From assembly GCA_030626465.1 (NCBI GenBank), contig DAOUOU010000076.1, positions 1 through 11,533 of the forward strand: 11,533 nt of DNA, given 5' to 3'. The stretch comes from Bacteroidales bacterium (GTDB lineage Bacteria; Bacteroidota; Bacteroidia; Bacteroidales; UBA10428). Each line of letters opens with the position of its first letter. The stretch's first letter is position 1. The notes under the pieces are model-generated. The model saw only the letters and a list, made by a program, of their open reading frames with translations. It was not told where the DNA came from and searched no databases. Below, in pieces: positions 7,295 to 11,533 of the stretch. The translations under genes were made by a program, and so were the position numbers.

Positions 7295-7326
7295 CAAAAG
7301 TATAGAATAAAATTCATACTCCACAA
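7295..7326 (-). promoter_or_regulatory. Predicted internal promoter for lpxD and downstream lpx genes
   Basis: On the minus strand a TTG at 7326-7324 is followed after 21 bases by TACTTTTG at 7302-7295, matching the Bacteroidetes -33/-7 arrangement. The -33 part sits in the last codons of the HD-domain gene. The implied leader is only about 12 bases. No hairpin separates the genes, so read-through from upstream remains possible. Confidence 0.5.
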
Positions 7327-8561
7327 TTCTTGGGAAAACATATAAAATATTTTTTTTCTGATTTTTGAAGATAAGGAACGTTCAGTATGTCAGAAACTTC
7401 AGAAAGGTCTTTTAACTCATTTTTGTTCACTGAGATTTGTATCATATCATCGCTACTACCAAATGCGTTATGTGATATTTCTCCGGAAATCAGCAGATAG
7501 GTGGTTTCTTTCTCTGCCAGGCCGTAACATTGCATAATATTTTTTTTGATTTTGGAGATCATTTCTTTTTTTGGAGAGGTCTCACTCAGAATAACCAGGG
7601 GCAATTTTCTGTTGACAAGGTTTCGTGCCAATATTGATAAAATCTTATCATCGTGGTTCGCCCATTCTTTGGCTGAAGTAATAATATCGGTATCATCCAG
7701 TTTTACGAAATGTGAAATGACTTTTTGCAATTCTTGTTTGATATTAGCTGCATGTATATCGTGGTACAGAAAATACGACAAAGCCGGAGTTGCAAACATG
7801 CTTACCTCTTTTGATGCAAGCAATTTTGCACGTTGTAACATTTTTACCAATAAATATTCCGAAGCCATTACAGTTTTGTGAAAGTAAACCTGCCAATACA
7901 TAAGGCGCCGGGAGATAAGGAATTTTTCCACAGAGTAAATACCTTTTTTTTCAACCACCAGTTTATCATCCGAAACATTAAGCATCTTAATGATACGATC
8001 AGTTCCTATCGTACCTTCTGCAACACCTGTAAAGAAACTATCGCGTTTAATATAATCGAGACGATCCATATCGAGTTGACTAGAAACAAGCTGGTGAAGA
8101 AATTTCTTCGAATACCTGTTGTTGAAAATTTCGATCGCAAGATTCAGTCTGCCGTTAAAAATCGTGTTTAATTCATTCATTAAAAGCTGGGATAATATTT
8201 CATGATCAATCCCGGATATCAAACTTTCTTCAAGGGCATGTGAAAACGGGCCATGCCCGATATCATGCAGAAGAATGGCAACTAGAACAGCTTCTTCTTC
8301 ATCTTTACTGATTTTAATTCCTTTGCTTTTTAGACTATCGAGTGCCTGACCCATAAGGTGTAATGCCCCTATCGTATGTTGAAATCGTGTATGTGTGGCT
8401 CCCGGATAAACATAATGTGTTAATCCAAGTTGTTTTATTCTCCTGAGTCTTTGAAAATAATTGTGCTCTATCAAATCGAATATAAACTCAGAGGTAATTG
8501 TAACAAATCCATGAACCGGATCATTTATTATCTTCTTTTTATTTATCTTTTTACTATTCAA
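7314..8561 (-). CDS. HD-domain phosphohydrolase (dNTPase/SAMHD1-like, COG1078 type)
   Basis: This 415-residue soluble protein is an HD-superfamily metal-dependent phosphohydrolase related to bacterial dNTP triphosphohydrolases and SAMHD1. The active site looks complete: HTRFQH at 57-62 with metal ligand His62, HDIGHGPFSH at 99-108 with His99, Asp100, His103 and His108, and LDMDRLDYIKRDS at 163-175, where Asp166, Arg167, Tyr170 and Asp174 line up with Asp311, Lys312, Tyr315 and Asp319 of SAMHD1. The C-terminal half (about 270-415) shows no motif I recognise. The start is TTG at 8561: an in-frame stop lies three codons upstream and the first internal Met is residue 70, beyond the conserved N-terminus. 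The true substrate is unknown; a dNTP is the family-based guess. It precedes lpxD on the same strand. Confidence 0.88.
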   Translation of the reverse strand: MNSKKINKKKIINDPVHGFVTITSEFIFDLIEHNYFQRLRRIKQLGLTHYVYPGATHTRFQHTIGALHLMGQALDSLKSKGIKISKDEEEAVLVAILLHDIGHGPFSHALEESLISGIDHEILSQLLMNELNTIFNGRLNLAIEIFNNRYSKKFLHQLVSSQLDMDRLDYIKRDSFFTGVAEGTIGTDRIIKMLNVSDDKLVVEKKGIYSVEKFLISRRLMYWQVYFHKTVMASEYLLVKMLQRAKLLASKEVSMFATPALSYFLYHDIHAANIKQELQKVISHFVKLDDTDIITSAKEWANHDDKILSILARNLVNRKLPLVILSETSPKKEMISKIKKNIMQCYGLAEKETTYLLISGEISHNAFGSSDDMIQISVNKNELKDLSEVSDILNVPYLQKSEKKYFICFPKNCGV

Positions 8562-8586
8562 TTTTACTTAGAAATTTTATGTAAAA

Positions 8587-8594
8587 CAAAGCTA
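8587..8594 (-). promoter_or_regulatory. Promoter -7 box of the HD-domain gene
   Basis: Read on the minus strand, this is TAGCTTTG, an exact TAnnTTTG match, placing transcription start about 20 bases before the TTG start codon at 8561. A TTTG lies upstream at 8612-8609, but the 14-base spacing is shorter than normal for a -33 element, so the call rests on the -7 box and position. Confidence 0.4.
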
Positions 8595-8673
8595 TTCAGA
8601 ATTGACTTCAAATATTAAAAAAAATTGAACGCGATTGGCACGAAATCATTTATTTATAGATTTACGATTAATT

Positions 8674-8704
8674 TTTGTTGTTTCTATGATATTTTATAAT
8701 TTTG
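8674..8704 (+). promoter_or_regulatory. Promoter of the rimP-nusA-infB operon
   Basis: TTTG at 8674-8677 is followed after 19 bases by TAATTTTG at 8697-8704, a full match to the Bacteroidetes -33/-7 promoter layout. Transcription should begin near 8710, giving a leader of about 52 bases before rimP. This is the best-formed promoter in the window. The rest of the 201-base intergenic region (8562-8762) is AT-rich and shows only the divergent -7 box at 8587-8594 and the leader hairpin. Confidence 0.65.
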
Positions 8705-8720
8705 CATACGTGGAGGTTTA

Positions 8721-8762
8721 TTGTGCATAGGGGACAAAAGTCCCCTATTTTATTGCTGGTAA
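8721..8762 (+). other. Possible leader micro-ORF upstream of rimP
   Basis: A GGAGG sequence at 8712-8716 stands out in a window where most genes lack Shine-Dalgarno motifs. TTG at 8721 opens a 13-codon frame ending in TAA at 8760-8762, directly abutting the rimP ATG. Alternatively GTG at 8723, with a better 6-base spacing to GGAGG, opens a 21-codon frame that overlaps the rimP start. Either would be translated through the leader hairpin. Neither is known to be expressed, and Bacteroidetes rarely depend on Shine-Dalgarno pairing, so this is tentative. Confidence 0.2.
8727..8748 (+). promoter_or_regulatory. Leader hairpin of rimP operon (terminator-like attenuator candidate)
   Basis: A perfect 9-bp stem (ATAGGGGAC with GTCCCCTAT) closes an AAAA tetraloop, followed by a U-rich stretch at 8746-8754. 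It lies about 17 bases after the predicted transcription start and ends 14 bases before the rimP ATG. The strong GC core is striking in AT-rich surroundings. It resembles a weak intrinsic terminator or a translation-blocking stem. Since NusA acts at RNA hairpins and is encoded by this operon, autoregulation is plausible but unproven. Confidence 0.55.
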
Positions 8763-9227
8763 ATGATTTCAGAGGAAAAAATAGTTAAATTGATAAACGA
8801 ATTAGTCACCGAAAAGGACTTGTTTATTGTTAAGCTTGAGGTAAATACAAGCAATACTATTAAATTATTGGTGGATAGCCACAAAGGAATACAAATTAAT
8901 GAATGTGTGGCACTAAGTCGTTCGATCGAAAACGGATTAGACAGGGAGAAGGAAGATTTTGAGCTCACTGTTTCCTCGCCAGGATTAGATTCTCCTTTTA
9001 CAGTCTTGCAACAATATCAAAAGAATATTGGCAGGGAGGTAAAAGTAAAATTGCATGATGGAAAAAAGCTGCAAGGGATATTAATACAAGCAGATGATAA
9101 AGGATTCAGCATTGAAGAGAAGAAAAAAATAAAAATTGAAGGAAAAAAAAAGAAACAGAGCACAACAGAAAGGAACAGATTAGTATATGATAATGTAGAT
9201 GAAGTTAAAGTTATCATTAAATTTTAA
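8763..9227 (+). CDS. rimP: Ribosome maturation factor RimP
   Basis: RimP binds the small ribosomal subunit and assists its late maturation in the cytoplasm. The 154-residue protein shows the usual two-domain layout: an N-terminal alpha/beta domain with LFIVKLEVNTSNTIKLLVD at about 20-38 and CVALSRSIENGLDR at 48-61, the family signature ELTVSSPGLDSPF at 67-79, and a C-terminal SH3-like barrel (about 83-154) with REVKVKL and LQGILIQADD. The barrel carries a lysine-rich loop, 8 Lys among residues 120-131, partly coded by a run of nine A at 9143-9151; the frame stays intact. It is first in the rimP-nusA-infB operon, 24 bases before nusA, a conserved arrangement across bacteria. ATG 8763 is preceded directly by a stop codon, which fixes the N-terminus. 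Confidence 0.93.
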   Translation: MISEEKIVKLINELVTEKDLFIVKLEVNTSNTIKLLVDSHKGIQINECVALSRSIENGLDREKEDFELTVSSPGLDSPFTVLQQYQKNIGREVKVKLHDGKKLQGILIQADDKGFSIEEKKKIKIEGKKKKQSTTERNRLVYDNVDEVKVIIKF

Positions 9228-9251
9228 GGATAGAAATTAAAACAAAAGGGT

Positions 9252-10487
9252 ATGGAAAATATAGATCTGATTGAAACTTTTTCAGAGTTTAAGGAGCTTA
9301 AGAATATTGACAGGGCAACTATGATTTCAGTTCTTGAAGATGTTTTTCGGGGTATGCTTCAAAAAATGTTTACAACTGATGAAAATTTTGATGTGATCAT
9401 CAATATTGATAAGGGTGATTTTGAAATTTGGCGAAACAGGGAAGTAGTAGAAGATGGATTGGTTGAAGATCCTAATCGTCAGATATCACTTTCAGAGGCT
9501 AAAAAGATAGATGAGGATTATGAAGTGGGTGAGGATGTTACTGATGAAGTAAAATTTGCGGATTTTGGGCGCAGGGCGATACTAGCCTTACGCCAGAATT
9601 TAACTGCACGGATCCTTGACCTGGAGAAAAACAATGTTTACCTGAAATACAGCGATCGGGTAGGTGATATTATTACCGGAGAGGTATACCAGGTCTGGAA
9701 AAGAGAGATCCTTGTGCTCGACGAGGAGGCAAATGAATTAATTCTTCCAAAATCGGAACAGATACCCTCTGATTATTTCAGAAAGGGAGATACAATACGT
9801 GCAGTTGTGATAAAGGTTGAAATGAGAAACAATATTCCGCTTATTGTATTATCCCGTTCTTCACCAATATTTCTGGAAAGACTCTTTGAGCTTGAAGTAC
9901 CTGAAATATTTGATGGTTTGATCACTATTAAGAAAATCGTCCGTGTTCCGGGAGAAAGAGCTAAAGTGGCAGTTGAATCCTACGATGAAAGAATAGATCC
10001 GGTTGGCGCATGTGTCGGAATGAAGGGATCCAGAATTCATGGGATCGTTCGTGAGTTGAAAAATGAGAATATCGACGTGATAAACTTCACCAACAATATT
10101 CAATTGTATATTACAAGAGCCTTAAGTCCTGCGAAAATTACCAGTATAAAAATTGACCCGGAGAACAACAAGGCCGAAGTATACTTAAAACCTAATGAAG
10201 TATCCCTGGCCATTGGCAAGGGTGGTTTGAATATTAAATTAGCAAGCCAGCTTACAGGACATGAAATTGATGTATATCGTGAAGCTGGTGATAATGATGA
10301 AGATGTGAATCTTGAAGAATTTGCTGACGAAATTGACGGCTGGATTCTTGACGAACTCAAGGCAGTTGGTTGCGACACTGCAAAAAGCGTATTGGAACTT
10401 TCTGTTGAAGATCTGGTAAAACGAACTGATCTTGAAGAAGAAACAATAAGTGAAGTGGTGAAGATATTAAAAGCTGAGTTTGAATAA
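9252..10487 (+). CDS. nusA: Transcription termination/antitermination factor NusA
   Basis: NusA binds RNA polymerase and nascent RNA and modulates pausing, termination and antitermination. The 411-residue protein has the N-terminal RNA polymerase-binding domain (1 to about 125, ending in FGRRAILALRQNL), an S1 domain (about 133-200, from SDRVGDIITGEV to PLIVLSRSS), and two KH domains with GMKG at 256-259 in VGACVGMKGSRIHGIVREL and GKGG at 322-325 in VSLAIGKGGLNIKLASQLTG. An acidic linker (345-360) leads to one C-terminal helical segment (about 360-411, LDELKAVGCDTAKSVLELS), shorter than the two acidic repeats of E. coli NusA (495 residues), as is common outside gammaproteobacteria. A purine-rich AAAAGGG lies just before the ATG. 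It sits between rimP and infB; the gap to infB is 61 bases with no promoter seen. Confidence 0.96.
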   Translation: MENIDLIETFSEFKELKNIDRATMISVLEDVFRGMLQKMFTTDENFDVIINIDKGDFEIWRNREVVEDGLVEDPNRQISLSEAKKIDEDYEVGEDVTDEVKFADFGRRAILALRQNLTARILDLEKNNVYLKYSDRVGDIITGEVYQVWKREILVLDEEANELILPKSEQIPSDYFRKGDTIRAVVIKVEMRNNIPLIVLSRSSPIFLERLFELEVPEIFDGLITIKKIVRVPGERAKVAVESYDERIDPVGACVGMKGSRIHGIVRELKNENIDVINFTNNIQLYITRALSPAKITSIKIDPENNKAEVYLKPNEVSLAIGKGGLNIKLASQLTGHEIDVYREAGDNDEDVNLEEFADEIDGWILDELKAVGCDTAKSVLELSVEDLVKRTDLEEETISEVVKILKAEFE

Positions 10488-10548
10488 TAAGCAGTATATT
10501 AGCGAAGTGTCAATTATAGCAAGTGGATAGAATATAGAGAATTTTCAT

Positions 10549-11533
10549 ATGACAGATATCAAAACAACCAGATTAAGCAAGATTGCAAGAGAATTCAATG
10601 TTGGAATTTCTACGATAGTTGACTTTCTTCATAAGAAGGAAGAAAATGTAGATTCAAGCCCTAATACAAAAATATCACCCGAACAATATGAATTACTATT
10701 GGAAGAGTTTAGCTCCGATCTTTCAATAAAAAAAGAAACAGAAAAATTAAATCTCAGACATTTTAAAGAACAGCATCAGCCATTATCTATTAATGACATC
10801 TCGGAAGTTCAGGAAGAGCAACCTCAGGATCAGGAGGAACTTATGATCAAAGAGACCGGTACTAAAAGTTCGACATATAAGATAGAAGTAGAGGAAATCA
10901 AGCCTAAGGTTGTTGGTAAGATTGATCTGGAGGATCGAAGTAAAGATCAAATAGTTAAGGAAGATAAGAAAGAAACACAGCCGGAAGAAGCTAAATCAAA
11001 GGAAGATTTTCAGAAAATCAGCGAAACTAAGAATAAAGAAGATAGAAAGAAAATTCCTGATGATGAGCAAAAAACAAGTGAAGGTAGAAGGGATGATGAA
11101 TCAAAAGTAAAAGTTGTCGGGAAAATTGATCTTGATTCGATGAATCAACGAACCCGTCCTTCGAAGAAAACGAAAGAGCAAAAGGAAGAAGAAAGGATAA
11201 CAAAAGAAAAGGATAAACAAGAGAAAGCCGCGAAGACTGAAAAACCAGACAAAGAACCAGAAAAGAGCATAGAAAAAGATACTGCTGAAGAGATTATCCG
11301 TGCAAAGGTTGAGAAACTTAGTGGGCCAACTGTTTTAGGGAAAATTGATCTGCCTGATAAAACCCATAAAGTTGATACTGATGATGCACAAAGCCTTGAA
11401 AGGAAGAAAAAAAGAAAAAGGATAAAGAAGGAAAAAGAAAGGGTGCGTGTTGATCAGAACAGAGCCAAGAAGCTTAGTGAAGCGGAGTTAAGCAGCGATA
11501 AATCAAAGAAAAAAAGAAAGAAACGTTCCCTTA
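10549..11533 (+). CDS. infB: Translation initiation factor IF-2, N-terminal part (cut by window edge)
   Basis: This plus-strand frame opens with ATG at 10549 and stays open for 328 codons to the right edge. IF-2 is the GTPase that positions initiator tRNA on the ribosome; the G domain lies beyond the window. Residues 1 to about 60 form the helical N-terminal domain (TTRLSKIAREFNVGISTIV, similar to other IF-2 starts). The rest is a highly charged Lys/Glu-rich linker of low complexity, punctuated by three GKIDL motifs. The final visible segment (about 284-328), rich in KKKRKR runs, has the look of the basic region that precedes the next IF-2_N-type segment. Long variable N-terminal linkers are typical of Bacteroidetes IF-2. 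Position after nusA confirms the call. No Shine-Dalgarno sequence is seen. Confidence 0.93.
   Translation, partial: MTDIKTTRLSKIAREFNVGISTIVDFLHKKEENVDSSPNTKISPEQYELLLEEFSSDLSIKKETEKLNLRHFKEQHQPLSINDISEVQEEQPQDQEELMIKETGTKSSTYKIEVEEIKPKVVGKIDLEDRSKDQIVKEDKKETQPEEAKSKEDFQKISETKNKEDRKKIPDDEQKTSEGRRDDESKVKVVGKIDLDSMNQRTRPSKKTKEQKEEERITKEKDKQEKAAKTEKPDKEPEKSIEKDTAEEIIRAKVEKLSGPTVLGKIDLPDKTHKVDTDDAQSLERKKKRKRIKKEKERVRVDQNRAKKLSEAELSSDKSKKKRKKRSL
10906..11352 (+). repeat. Three GKIDL motif repeats in the IF-2 linker
   Basis: The octapeptide KVVGKIDL occurs at residues 120-127 (10906-10929) and again at 188-195 (11110-11133); a variant TVLGKIDL occurs at 261-268 (11329-11352). The spacings are 68 and 73 residues, separated by Lys/Glu-rich low-complexity sequence. 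The DNA copies differ at synonymous positions (GGTAAGATTGATCTG against GGGAAAATTGATCTT), so the repeat is held at the protein level and is not a recent DNA duplication. Confidence 0.8.

Noticed and set aside
9143..9151. Run of nine A in rimP as a programmed frameshift site
   Set aside because: The normal frame continues intact through the C-terminal barrel, and the lysines fit an ordinary variable loop in the protein. Slippage would only truncate it.

Overview
The window is ordinary chromosomal core-genome DNA from a Bacteroidetes bacterium, most likely of the order Bacteroidales. Four things point there: the A+T-rich composition, start sites that mostly lack Shine-Dalgarno sequences, several matches to the Bacteroidetes -7 promoter element TAnnTTTG, and a fused LpxC-FabZ protein, which is a hallmark of the phylum. 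No mobile element, CRISPR array, tRNA or rRNA gene was seen. No gap without a gene exceeds about 200 bases.

Layout. (1) Positions 1-2755, minus strand: the sufBCD Fe-S cluster assembly operon, transcribed right to left, with sufD cut by the left edge. (2) Positions 2756-2875: a compact divergent control region with one TATCTTTG box on each strand and a perfect 10-bp inverted repeat where suf transcription should start. Its core equals the iron control element bound by the Fur-family regulator Irr in alphaproteobacteria. (3) thiL on the plus strand, which runs into lpxA tail to tail. A hairpin covering both stop codons looks like the lpx terminator. (4) Positions 3928-8561, minus strand: an HD-domain phosphohydrolase gene followed by lpxD, lpxC-fabZ and lpxA. 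These three encode the early lipid A acylation and deacetylation steps plus the FabZ dehydratase. (5) A 201-bp divergent intergenic region. (6) Positions 8763-11533, plus strand: rimP-nusA-infB, the ribosome maturation, transcription elongation and translation initiation operon, with infB cut by the right edge. Its leader has a strong 9-bp GC-rich hairpin just before rimP.

How the genes work together. The suf products build and transfer Fe-S clusters. LpxA, LpxC and LpxD make UDP-2,3-diacylglucosamine, the lipid A precursor, while FabZ works on the 3-hydroxyacyl-ACP pool that LpxA and LpxD draw on. RimP, NusA and IF-2 belong to the classic conserved gene-expression operon.

I found no obviously new multi-gene system. 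The best leads are regulatory: the Irr/Fur-like palindrome at suf, the overlapping suf/thiL promoters, the rimP leader hairpin with a possible micro-ORF, and the terminator built from the thiL and lpxA ends. All assignments come from reading motifs by eye; no alignment or database search was run.
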